DNA of 8,008 bases from positions 1-8,008 of the forward strand of contig CAIYUD010000007.1 in assembly GCA_903929325.1 (NCBI GenBank). The letters are read 5' to 3'. The notes under the pieces are model-generated. The model saw only the letters and a program-made list of their open reading frames with translations. It made no database searches and was not told where the DNA came from. Shown here piece by piece: positions 1 through 4,473 of the stretch. Every line of letters begins with the position of its first letter. Position 1 is the first letter of the stretch. A program made the translations under genes and the position numbers. The DNA comes from an uncultured Opitutia bacterium. Lineage in GTDB: Bacteria > Verrucomicrobiota > Verrucomicrobiia > Opitutales > UBA953.

Positions 1-118
1 CCTCATGGGAGAGCTTGTCGCGCCGCGCTGGGTTTCGACCCTTGGTTGGGCAGCCACGTCCGTTATTATTGTAGCAAATAGTTGGCTTTTACTTTCATAT
101 ATAATTGGTAATAAATGA
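1..118 (+). CDS. NRAMP-family divalent metal transporter, C-terminal end (partial)
   Basis: An open frame enters from the left edge (first whole codon at base 2) and stops at TGA 116-118, giving 38 visible residues. They begin LMGELVAPRWVSTLGWAATS and continue as a hydrophobic helix (VIIVANSWLLLSYIIG) ending in NK. The pattern 'MG-x-x-V/A-x-x-RW-x-x-x-L-x-W' followed by one last membrane helix is how many bacterial NRAMP (MntH-like) proton-coupled Mn/Fe importers end. The name rests on this recalled family pattern over a short piece, because the helices with the metal-binding DPGN and MPH motifs lie outside the window. The next gene follows on the same strand after 89 bp, so its promoter probably overlaps this 3' end. 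Another multi-pass transporter with a similar tail is possible. Confidence 0.7.
   Translation, partial: LMGELVAPRWVSTLGWAATSVIIVANSWLLLSYIIGNK
100..105 (+). promoter_or_regulatory. Possible -10 box upstream of the ABC importer operon
   Basis: TATAAT at 100-105 matches the sigma-70 -10 consensus exactly and lies in the abrupt AT-rich stretch (about 62-160) that overlaps the end of the NRAMP gene. No good -35 box sits at the usual distance: the nearest candidate, TTGGCT at 82-87, is only 12 bp away. A start near 112 would give the binding-protein mRNA a leader of about 95 nt, long enough to include the palindrome at 143-153 and the hairpin at 172-196. The AT-rich context makes chance matches likely. 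Confidence 0.3.
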
Positions 119-153
119 TTTACTATATATACGTATTCTTTGGTAATGATTAC
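105..153 (+). promoter_or_regulatory. Paired TTGGTAAT repeats with palindrome; possible operator
   Basis: TTGGTAAT occurs at 105-112 and again at 140-147. Each copy starts an inverted repeat: GTAA...TTAC at 108-123 is imperfect with an 8-nt centre, and GTAATGATTAC at 143-153 is a perfect palindrome around its central G. Two similar dyads 35 bp apart beside a promoter-like region is a usual layout for a dimeric repressor. The second copy partly resembles the repeated NATAAT hexamers of Fur-type sites, which is of interest next to an NRAMP gene. The regulator is not identified and the AT-richness weakens the case. Confidence 0.3.
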
Positions 154-171
154 ATGATAAAGCGTTGCAAG

Positions 172-196
172 CTCCTGTATGAGAACATAACAGGAG
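172..196 (+). promoter_or_regulatory. Hairpin sequestering the Shine-Dalgarno of the binding-protein gene
   Basis: The arm CTCCTGTATG (172-181) pairs with CATA (186-189) and CAGGAG (191-196). This leaves an AGAA loop (182-185) and a single bulged A at 190, for ten base pairs in total. The 3' arm contains almost all of the strong ribosome-binding sequence AGGAGG (192-197), and the 5' arm carries its complement CTCCT. Folded, the site would be hidden from the ribosome, so this could be a translational switch (thermosensor, ligand- or protein-responsive). It could also be a coincidence of short complementary segments. The structure is visible in the sequence; the regulatory role is inferred. Confidence 0.5.
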
Positions 197-207
197 GTAT
201 GACCAAC

Positions 208-1209
208 GTGCGTCATCTCTTTCTTTTTTTGGCTACTGCCGTGGGCGCGGCTGAGCCGGTCACCTTGCGCGTCGGGTTTTTCCCGAACTTAACGCACGCC
301 CCTGCTCTGGCTGCCCGACAGCTCGAACGCGAAGGGCAAGCATGGTATGCCTCGCGCTTACCCGCTGGTGTGCAGATTGAGTGGCGTGCTTACAACGCGG
401 GTCCTTCGGCGGTCGAAGCACTCTTCGCGGGTTCGATTGATGTAACTTTTATCGGTCCTTCTCCACTGCTCACGGGTTACGTTCGCACGCGCGGTGAAGG
501 TCTCAGGTTGCTTGCGCCGATCGCGCAAGGTGGCAACGCCCTCGTGGTACGGAAAGGCCTCGGACTTAAGACGCCCGCAGATTTTCGTGGACGTCGCATT
601 GCGACGCCCCAGCTGGGTAATACTCAAGACATCGATGCGCGTGTCTGGCTAAAGTCAGGCGGCCTGAGAATAAAGACTGGCCCTGGGGGTGATGCCTCCG
701 TCCTGCCGATGGCCAACCCAGAACTCATCTTACTTTTTGCGAAGGGTGAGGTTGATGCCGCTTGGACGGTGGAGCCTTGGGTGAGTCGCCTGACCTCAGA
801 GTTCGGTGGCGAGGTTTTGGTCGAACGTCCTGATTCCTATGTCACCCTTCTAGCTGCATCCTCAAAGTCGCTGGCGCAATCATCTCGCCGGGATGCAATC
901 GTTGCTTTCACGCGCGCAACTTTAGCGCTTCGAGATCGTCTCGTCGCAGAACCCGATCTTCAGGTGCGTCTTGTGCGTGCGGGCCTTGCCGCTGAGACAA
1001 AGTCGGCCCCATCTGACGAGGCTATGATTCGTAATGCTCTCGGTCGCATTCGACTGGTTGCGCCGGTTGCCGATGCCGCTACCCGTCGTCAAAATATTGC
1101 CGCTGCCCTCGAGCAATCCTTGCGTGATAGCGTCGACGTGGGCATTCTTCCAAGCACTCTCCCCGTCGATTCCCTTCTCGAGAACCTTGTTGATGACCCA
1201 GTCCGCTGA
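208..1209 (+). CDS. ABC transporter periplasmic substrate-binding protein (nitrate/sulfonate/taurine class)
   Basis: A 333-residue periplasmic solute-binding protein of the SsuA/TauA/NMT1-like superfamily, expected to capture a small anionic or heterocyclic solute and deliver it to the permease encoded two genes downstream. Family hallmarks seen: VGFFPNLTHAPAL (residues 22-34), YNAGPSAVEALFAGSIDVTF (62-81), IGPSP (82-86) and ATPQLGNTQDIDARVWLK (132-149). I prefer GTG at 208 over ATG at 199. AGGAGG (192-197) is 10 nt from the GTG but only 1 nt from the ATG, and the GTG start gives a compact signal peptide (Arg-His, a Leu/Phe core, cleavage near AVGA-AEP) without a lipobox. The frame is also open further upstream, back to an ATG at 115. 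No sulfonate oxygenase or nitrate reductase gene is nearby, so the substrate is unassigned. Confidence 0.9.
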   Translation: MRHLFLFLATAVGAAEPVTLRVGFFPNLTHAPALAARQLEREGQAWYASRLPAGVQIEWRAYNAGPSAVEALFAGSIDVTFIGPSPLLTGYVRTRGEGLRLLAPIAQGGNALVVRKGLGLKTPADFRGRRIATPQLGNTQDIDARVWLKSGGLRIKTGPGGDASVLPMANPELILLFAKGEVDAAWTVEPWVSRLTSEFGGEVLVERPDSYVTLLAASSKSLAQSSRRDAIVAFTRATLALRDRLVAEPDLQVRLVRAGLAAETKSAPSDEAMIRNALGRIRLVAPVADAATRRQNIAAALEQSLRDSVDVGILPSTLPVDSLLENLVDDPVR

Positions 1210-1987
1210 GAATACCGTCCAACTCGCCCTCCAAGGCGTAACCAAAAGCTTTAACGGCGGGGCAGGGCAGGTCACAGCCCTCGAAGGTATCGACCTCGAT
1301 GTCCGTCAAGGTGAGTTTGTCTGCCTAGTCGGACCTTCGGGTTGCGGAAAGTCGACACTCCTCTCGCTCATCGCGGGACTCGAGCAGGCGGACGCTGGCA
1401 GTATGCTCCTCGATGGTGAACCCGTGCGTACGCCGGGGCGTGATCGCATGGTAATGTTCCAACAGGATGCGCTCTTCCCCTGGCTCAACGTCCTCGACAA
1501 CGTACTCTTTGGTCTTCGCCTAAAGTCCAATCTCACCGAGGTCGAGTGTCTCGAGGTCGCCCGCTACTACCTTGACCTCGTTGGTCTTGCCGATCGCGAG
1601 CTTGCGCGCCCCCATGAACTCTCTGGTGGTATGCGCCAGCGCGTTGCGCTTGCGCGTTGTCTCGCACCTAACCCTCGTGTGCTGCTGATGGACGAACCCT
1701 TTTCCTCCCTCGACGCACTCACGCGTGATCAGCTCTATGGAGACATTCAGCGCATCTTCACTCAGCGCCGAAAAACCATCGTGCTCGTCACGCATAATAT
1801 TCGTGAAGCCGTCTGCCTCGGAGACCGCGTCGTTCTTCTCTCGCCTAACCCCGGACGTGTCCGCCAAGTTTTCGACATCAACCTTCCGCGTCCTCGCCGC
1901 ATCAACGATCCCGCACTCGCTAATCTTGCTGCCGAAGTTACCGCCGCACTCGCCACCCACCTCGCCACCAGCGAGTCCGTCGAATGA
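1193..1987 (+). CDS. ABC transporter ATP-binding protein (SsuB/TauB/NrtD-like)
   Basis: The 264-residue cytoplasmic ATPase that powers the importer. All nucleotide-binding motifs are intact: Walker A GPSGCGKST (47-55), Q-loop FQQD (89-92), signature LSGGMRQR (143-150), Walker B VLLMDEP (163-169), D-loop SSLD (171-174) and switch histidine in VTHNIREA (H201). The sequence FQQDALFPWLNVLDNV is typical of the nitrate/sulfonate/taurine subfamily. The chosen ATG lies inside the end of the binding-protein gene (17-bp overlap, different frame). There is only a weak GAG-type ribosome site, so translation is probably coupled to the upstream gene. The frame stays open upstream to 1034, but that would overlap the binding protein heavily and adds no family sequence. 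Substrate cannot be read from this subunit. Confidence 0.95.
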   Translation: MTQSAENTVQLALQGVTKSFNGGAGQVTALEGIDLDVRQGEFVCLVGPSGCGKSTLLSLIAGLEQADAGSMLLDGEPVRTPGRDRMVMFQQDALFPWLNVLDNVLFGLRLKSNLTEVECLEVARYYLDLVGLADRELARPHELSGGMRQRVALARCLAPNPRVLLMDEPFSSLDALTRDQLYGDIQRIFTQRRKTIVLVTHNIREAVCLGDRVVLLSPNPGRVRQVFDINLPRPRRINDPALANLAAEVTAALATHLATSESVE

Positions 1988-2754
1988 GCCTACGCCGCGC
2001 CATCGCCCCTCTTCTTGCACTCACTCTCGCGCTTGGTCTCTGGGAGCTGCTGGTTGCGCGCTATGCCCCTGGTTCGCCTTTTCTTCCTACGCCCTCAGCC
2101 ATTGGACGGTGGATTTGGGGTGCCATACTCGATGGTTCCTTGGTCTCCGCCACGCTTGTGACACTTAAGCGCCTCGGTGCAGGTTTTCTTATTGGTGCCG
2201 CCATCGGTATCCCGCTCGGTGCACTTTGTGCACGCGTGCGCGTTGTACGTGATACCCTTGGTATGCTTGCACTCGGACTTCAGACGCTCCCATCCGTCTG
2301 CTGGGTGCCGCTCGCCATTCTCTGGTTCGGTCAGGAAGAGTCCGCTATTCTCTTCGTCACGGTCATGGGTACTGTTTGGTCTGTAGTGCTCGCCGTGCAG
2401 GAATCCGTCCTCGCGGTGCCCCCTCTCTATGTACGCGCTGCGCAGACCATGGGGTCACGCGGTTTCCATCTTTGGTCCCATGTCGTGCTGCCCGCTGCAT
2501 TACCGGGTGTACTCAGCGGCATGAAGCAGGGCTGGGCCTTCGCTTGGCGTTCGCTCATGGCGGCAGAAATCTTCGTTGTCATTCTCAGCGGCTATGGACT
2601 TGGCTCGATGCTCCATGATGGTCGCGAGTTGCTGCGTATGGAGCAGGTCGTTGGCGTGATGGGCATGGTCATGCTCGTCGGCCTCCTCGCCGACCTTGCC
2701 ATCTTCGGTCCAGCCGAGCGCTGGCTCCGTCGCTCGCGCGGTCTTTCGGCTTAA
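1984..2754 (+). CDS. ABC transporter permease (SsuC/TauC/NrtB-like)
   Basis: The 256-residue inner-membrane subunit of the importer, with about six hydrophobic helices (for example 7-24, 66-83, 91-113, 120-140, 186-204 and 225-241). The EAA loop that docks onto the ATPase is clear: YVRAAQTMGSRG (149-160), then HVVLPAALPGVLSGM (166-180). The following GWAFAWRSLMAAE (183-195) is characteristic of the nitrate/sulfonate/taurine permease family, as are QTLPSVCWVPLAILWFG (100-116) and VPPLYVRAA (145-153). Its ATG overlaps the ATPase stop in an ATGA junction (1984-1987), indicating translational coupling. It ends the operon and faces a minus-strand gene across a 51-bp convergent gap. Length is normal and nothing looks damaged. 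Confidence 0.94.
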   Translation: MSLRRAIAPLLALTLALGLWELLVARYAPGSPFLPTPSAIGRWIWGAILDGSLVSATLVTLKRLGAGFLIGAAIGIPLGALCARVRVVRDTLGMLALGLQTLPSVCWVPLAILWFGQEESAILFVTVMGTVWSVVLAVQESVLAVPPLYVRAAQTMGSRGFHLWSHVVLPAALPGVLSGMKQGWAFAWRSLMAAEIFVVILSGYGLGSMLHDGRELLRMEQVVGVMGMVMLVGLLADLAIFGPAERWLRRSRGLSA

Positions 2755-2773
2755 GAACAAGACGGGTAACTGG

Positions 2774-2789
2774 AGACTAAGGACTAAAG
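2774..2789. repeat. Heptamer tandem repeat, short copy
   Basis: Two 7-bp units, AGACTAA and GGACTAA, followed by AG. The 16-bp string is identical to 3988-4003, where a longer array of the same heptamer lies. It sits between the convergent permease gene and the small membrane-protein gene and runs directly into the hairpin at 2784-2801. Sharing an exact 16-mer between two gaps in 8 kb suggests a dispersed intergenic element of this genome. Confidence 0.6.
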
Positions 2790-2801
2790 CGACACGCTTA
2801 G
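2776..2801 (-). terminator. Possible terminator in convergent gap, with heptamer repeat as tail
   Basis: Read on the minus strand, 2801 to 2784 folds as CTAAGCG / loop TGT / CGCTTTAG, with one bulged A (base 2786 of the + strand). It is followed by a moderately T-rich tail, TCCTTAGTC. The hairpin begins 4 bp past the stop codon of the small membrane-protein gene and could end its transcript. It also lies 29 bp past the permease stop, so it could serve both directions. There is no uninterrupted T run, so termination efficiency is uncertain. Confidence 0.4.
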
Positions 2802-2805
2802 GTCG

Positions 2806-3270
2806 TCAGCGCGTCTCGAGTACTTTGGGTTCAATCTTGATATCGATCACGAGCTCGCCAGCGCTGTCCTCGTAGCGGTGGATGCAGGTGATGTGCAACT
2901 TACGGATTAGCCCCATGGAGCTGGTGGTCGAGTCGCGGTACTTGTCCTCGAGTTCCTTTCGCATTAGCGATGCAAACGTCTCACGCGTCTGCGGGTCTCG
3001 CGCTACCTGGGCAGACTCCGCGTCAATGATGTAACGATAGGTAAATTCCCAGGGTTTCGACGGGCGTATCTCTACCAGCGTTGTGTCTCCCACCTGCTTG
3101 GGTAACGTCGTTTGGCTCACTTGAGTGATGGTCGCTGCGATTTCGCTCCACTCCGGCTTGCGCTGGAAGATTGGCAAGATGTCGAAGATGAGAAAATTAA
3201 AGACAAAGAGACCAATCGCCCAGTAAACGATTTTTTTGCGCTTAGCTGGATCGAGCTGTGGAAACTTCAT
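2806..3270 (-). CDS. Small single-pass membrane-anchored protein, function unknown
   Basis: A 154-residue protein I do not recognise. The start is basic (MKFPQLDPAKRKK), followed by one membrane helix (about 14-34, VYWAIGLFVFNFLIFDILPIF). The remaining 120 residues are soluble and mixed alpha/beta-looking, with no cysteine pairs, metal motif or known catalytic signature. With a positive N-terminus and one helix, the C-terminal domain is probably outside the cytoplasm. The gene follows ilvN on the same strand after 44 bp, may share its transcript, and is followed by a possible terminator. No clear ribosome site precedes the ATG, as for most genes here. The frame is uninterrupted, its base use resembles the neighbours, and it has its own gap on both sides, so I judge it a real gene. 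Confidence 0.75.
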   Translation of the reverse strand: MKFPQLDPAKRKKIVYWAIGLFVFNFLIFDILPIFQRKPEWSEIAATITQVSQTTLPKQVGDTTLVEIRPSKPWEFTYRYIIDAESAQVARDPQTRETFASLMRKELEDKYRDSTTSSMGLIRKLHITCIHRYEDSAGELVIDIKIEPKVLETR

Positions 3271-3300
3271 GACAGCTTAGCTGCGGTAACCGATGCCGGT

Positions 3301-3314
3301 GCCGAGTTATCGGC
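3301..3314 (-). other. Short inverted repeat just after ilvN stop
   Basis: GCCGA and TCGGC flank a 4-nt loop (GTTA on the + strand) immediately downstream of the ilvN stop codon at 3315-3317. A five-pair GC-rich hairpin here could stabilise the 3' end or weakly attenuate read-through into the next gene. No T tract follows on the minus strand, so I do not call it a full terminator. Confidence 0.3.
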
Positions 3315-3812
3315 TTAAGCCTTCTTTTTACCGCGAGCGAGAGCCACCGTGCCTGTGCGGGCGGTTTCAACGATACCGAAAGGTGAAATCAAGGAGAGGA
3401 ACGCCGAGATTTTACTTTCGTTACCAGTGAATTCAATGACGACGGCATCGGTAGCGACGTCCACAATCTTCGCGCGGAAGAGCCCAGCGATTTCGATGAT
3501 CTCCGAACGCGTCACTTTGCTCGCTTTGACTTTTACTAAAACGAGTTCGCGGGCGACGTGGTCGACTTGCTCGCGGGAGAAGTCATGAACAGCAATAACG
3601 TTCACCAATTTATCTAAAGCTTTCACGCAACGATCGAGGGCGGCCTCGTCGGCAACCACCGTAGCGGTAATCCGTGAATACCCTGCGTCATGCGTCGGTC
3701 CAACATTGAGGGTCTCAATATTGAAGCCGCGGCCTGAAAGCATGCCTGCAACGCGTGCTAGTACGCCGAACTTGTTTTCGACGACGGCGGAGAGGGTGTG
3801 CTTCTTCTTCAT
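3315..3812 (-). CDS. ilvN: Acetolactate synthase small (regulatory) subunit
   Basis: A 165-residue regulatory subunit of acetohydroxyacid synthase, which makes acetolactate or acetohydroxybutyrate for valine, leucine and isoleucine synthesis. The small subunit activates the large catalytic subunit and carries the valine feedback site. The N-terminal ACT domain (about 5-78) has the expected ENKFGVLARVAGMLSGRGFN (12-31), then TLNVGPT (34-40) and YSRITATV (45-52). The C-terminal domain shows LVKVKA (92-97) and a final ISPFGIVETARTGTVAL (142-158). Length matches IlvN/IlvH. In many genomes it follows ilvB directly; here the large-subunit gene is not in the window, and tRNA-Val lies 21 bp upstream on the same strand. 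The A/C-rich leader before ATG has no clear Shine-Dalgarno. The symbol ilvH is equally valid. Confidence 0.96.
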   Translation of the reverse strand: MKKKHTLSAVVENKFGVLARVAGMLSGRGFNIETLNVGPTHDAGYSRITATVVADEAALDRCVKALDKLVNVIAVHDFSREQVDHVARELVLVKVKASKVTRSEIIEIAGLFRAKIVDVATDAVVIEFTGNESKISAFLSLISPFGIVETARTGTVALARGKKKA

Positions 3813-3833
3813 ATGTTTGTGAGGTGAAAGGGG

Positions 3834-3907
3834 TGGACGGGGAGGGATTCGAACCCACGACCTACTCGATGTAAACGAGCCGCTCTAACCAGCTGAGCTA
3901 CCCATCC
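3834..3907 (-). tRNA. tRNA-Val (anticodon UAC)
   Basis: A full cloverleaf can be drawn on the minus strand. Acceptor arms GGATGGG and CCCGTCC pair throughout, with one T-G wobble. The D stem is GCTC/GAGC around AGCTGGTTA. The anticodon arm is GCTCG / TTTACAT / CGAGT with anticodon TAC (+ strand 3871-3873), reading valine GUA and probably other GUN codons. The T arm is GTGGG / TTCGAAT / CCCTC. Length is 74 nt to discriminator A73. The next encoded bases are CCC, so the CCA end is not fully encoded and must be completed by the nucleotidyltransferase encoded at 4474-5931. Odd point: positions 50 and 64 form a U-U mismatch in the T stem. The ilvN start follows 21 bp downstream. Confidence 0.95.
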
Positions 3908-3918
3908 GCGGGTTTACC

Positions 3919-3948
3919 TTCTTAGCCAAAGGAAATGGGAAGGGGCAA
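3919..3948 (-). promoter_or_regulatory. Possible promoter for tRNA-Val/ilvN
   Basis: On the minus strand, TTGCCC (3948-3943) and TAAGAA (3924-3919) are spaced by 18 bp. The -10-like box lies about 12 bp before the first tRNA base, where a tRNA promoter would be expected. The match to the -35 and -10 consensus is only moderate, and the intervening strand is pyrimidine-rich. It is the best candidate I can see in the gap. Confidence 0.3.
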
Positions 3949-3973
3949 GCAGGAAGCGGGAAGGTGCGTGGTG

Positions 3974-4003
3974 AAACTAAAGGCTAAAGACTAAGGACTA
4001 AAG
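3974..4003. repeat. Heptamer tandem repeat (four units)
   Basis: Four consecutive 7-bp units: AAACTAA, AGGCTAA, AGACTAA, GGACTAA, plus a partial AG. The last 16 bp equal 2774-2789 exactly. The array lies in the 207-bp gap between tRNA-Val and the YciH-like gene and abuts the hairpin at 4005-4019. The unit pattern RRRCTAA could arise by slippage or be part of a dispersed intergenic element. Confidence 0.75.
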
Positions 4004-4019
4004 AAGCCCCTGCGGGGCT
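3996..4019 (-). terminator. Likely terminator of the YciH-like gene
   Basis: On the minus strand AGCCCC (4019-4014), loop GCA (4013-4011) and GGGGCT (4010-4005) form a perfect six-pair GC-rich hairpin. It is followed by TCTTTAGTC, a T-rich tail supplied by the heptamer repeat. The hairpin lies 95 bp after the YciH-like stop codon at 4115-4117 and upstream of tRNA-Val, so it would separate the two transcripts. Stem strength is good; the T tract is imperfect. Confidence 0.55.
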
Positions 4020-4050
4020 ATAGTGATAGCGCACGCGGCGAGCTCTCTCC

Positions 4051-4086
4051 CGCTAACACCGCTAGTACCGCTAACACCGCTAAACC
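4051..4086. repeat. Nine-bp tandem repeat (four units)
   Basis: Four consecutive 9-bp units: CGCTAACAC, CGCTAGTAC, CGCTAACAC, CGCTAAACC. Units one and three are identical and the others differ at two or three bases. The array lies just past the YciH-like gene and before its terminator hairpin, and is unrelated in unit length to the heptamer array 50 bp away. The period is a multiple of three and the strand reads as Leu-Ala-Val repeats, but I see no supported gene using it. Confidence 0.75.
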
Positions 4087-4114
4087 AACCAGCCACATCC
4101 CGTGCCCCTTGCCC

Positions 4115-4444
4115 TCAGAGATTCGTCGTAAACCCGTGTTTAACCAGCCAGGCCTTCGCTGTTTCGCGTCGGTCGCCTTGGAGTACGATGACGCGATCTT
4201 CAAGGGCGCCGCCGGTCCCCAAAGCTTTCTTCAAATCGAGTAACAGGAGGTTACGCATCCGTGCTTCCTGGGATTCAATCCATAGGCCCTCGAGCAAGGT
4301 GACTTCTTTGCCCCCGCGACCGGCACGTTCATAGCGCAGGTTTATTTTCCCTAATTTAGGCTTTGGGGTAGGGGCGGGTGCTTTCGCAGGAGGCCTTGGG
4401 GGCAAGCCTTGTCCATCGAGACGTTCAAAGGGGTTATCTCCCAT
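4115..4444 (-). CDS. YciH/SUI1-like translation factor
   Basis: A 109-residue protein of the SUI1/eIF1 fold, as in bacterial YciH, which is reported to act on the ribosome to influence initiation fidelity. The first 30 residues are a flexible Pro/Ala-rich leader (GLPPRPPAKAPAPTPKPK at 13-30). The SUI1 domain runs from about 33 to 107, with basic loop YERAGRGGKEVTLLEGL (38-54), the family core LLLDLKKALGTGGALED (67-83), then VIVLQGDRRETAKAWL (85-100) and the terminal KHGF (102-105). The GTGGA..D...I..QGD pattern is diagnostic. No clear ribosome site precedes the ATG. It is divergent from the Cca gene with only 29 bp between annotated starts and has a likely terminator downstream. The exact cellular role in this lineage is unknown. 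Confidence 0.88.
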   Translation of the reverse strand: MGDNPFERLDGQGLPPRPPAKAPAPTPKPKLGKINLRYERAGRGGKEVTLLEGLWIESQEARMRNLLLLDLKKALGTGGALEDRVIVLQGDRRETAKAWLVKHGFTTNL

Positions 4445-4473
4445 GGCAGTGAGTTAAGTTAGGTTGGCGTAAA

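Larger units (their letters stand above)
3908..4114. other. Repeat-rich intergenic gap between tRNA-Val and YciH-like gene
   Basis: This 207-bp gap holds, left to right: a candidate minus-strand tRNA promoter (3919-3948), a purine-rich stretch on the + strand with GGGAAGG at 3937-3943 and 3958-3964, the heptamer array, the terminator hairpin and the nine-bp array. I see no convincing protein-coding gene: the small open frames crossing it on both strands gain their length from the tandem repeats or from antisense of the YciH-like gene. Confidence 0.6.

Noticed and set aside
115..207. N-terminal extension of the binding protein starting at the ATG at 115
   Set aside because: It would put an odd charged and aromatic segment before the signal peptide, ignore AGGAGG at 192-197 and overlap the NRAMP stop codon. 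GTG at 208 gives a normal signal peptide.
1520..2020. A 166-codon minus-strand open frame opposite the ABC ATPase
   Set aside because: It lies wholly opposite conserved ATPase motifs, and its predicted protein resembles no family. Antisense shadow.
3834..3907. tRNA gene as an integration site for a mobile element
   Set aside because: No integrase, no repeated tRNA 3' end and no phage-like genes are visible on either side; the flanks are housekeeping genes.
4005..4019. Hairpin as a + strand terminator
   Set aside because: On the + strand it is followed by ATAGTG with no T tract, and no + strand gene ends nearby. The T-rich tail is on the minus strand.
3974..4086. Possible CRISPR array
   Set aside because: The units are 7 and 9 bp with no spacers and no cas genes; these are simple tandem repeats.
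4018..4203. A small minus-strand frame with a Leu-Ala-Val repeated stretch resembling a membrane helix
   Set aside because: The hydrophobic repeat is the translation of the nine-bp tandem array, and the rest overlaps the YciH-like gene in another frame. Not a supported gene.
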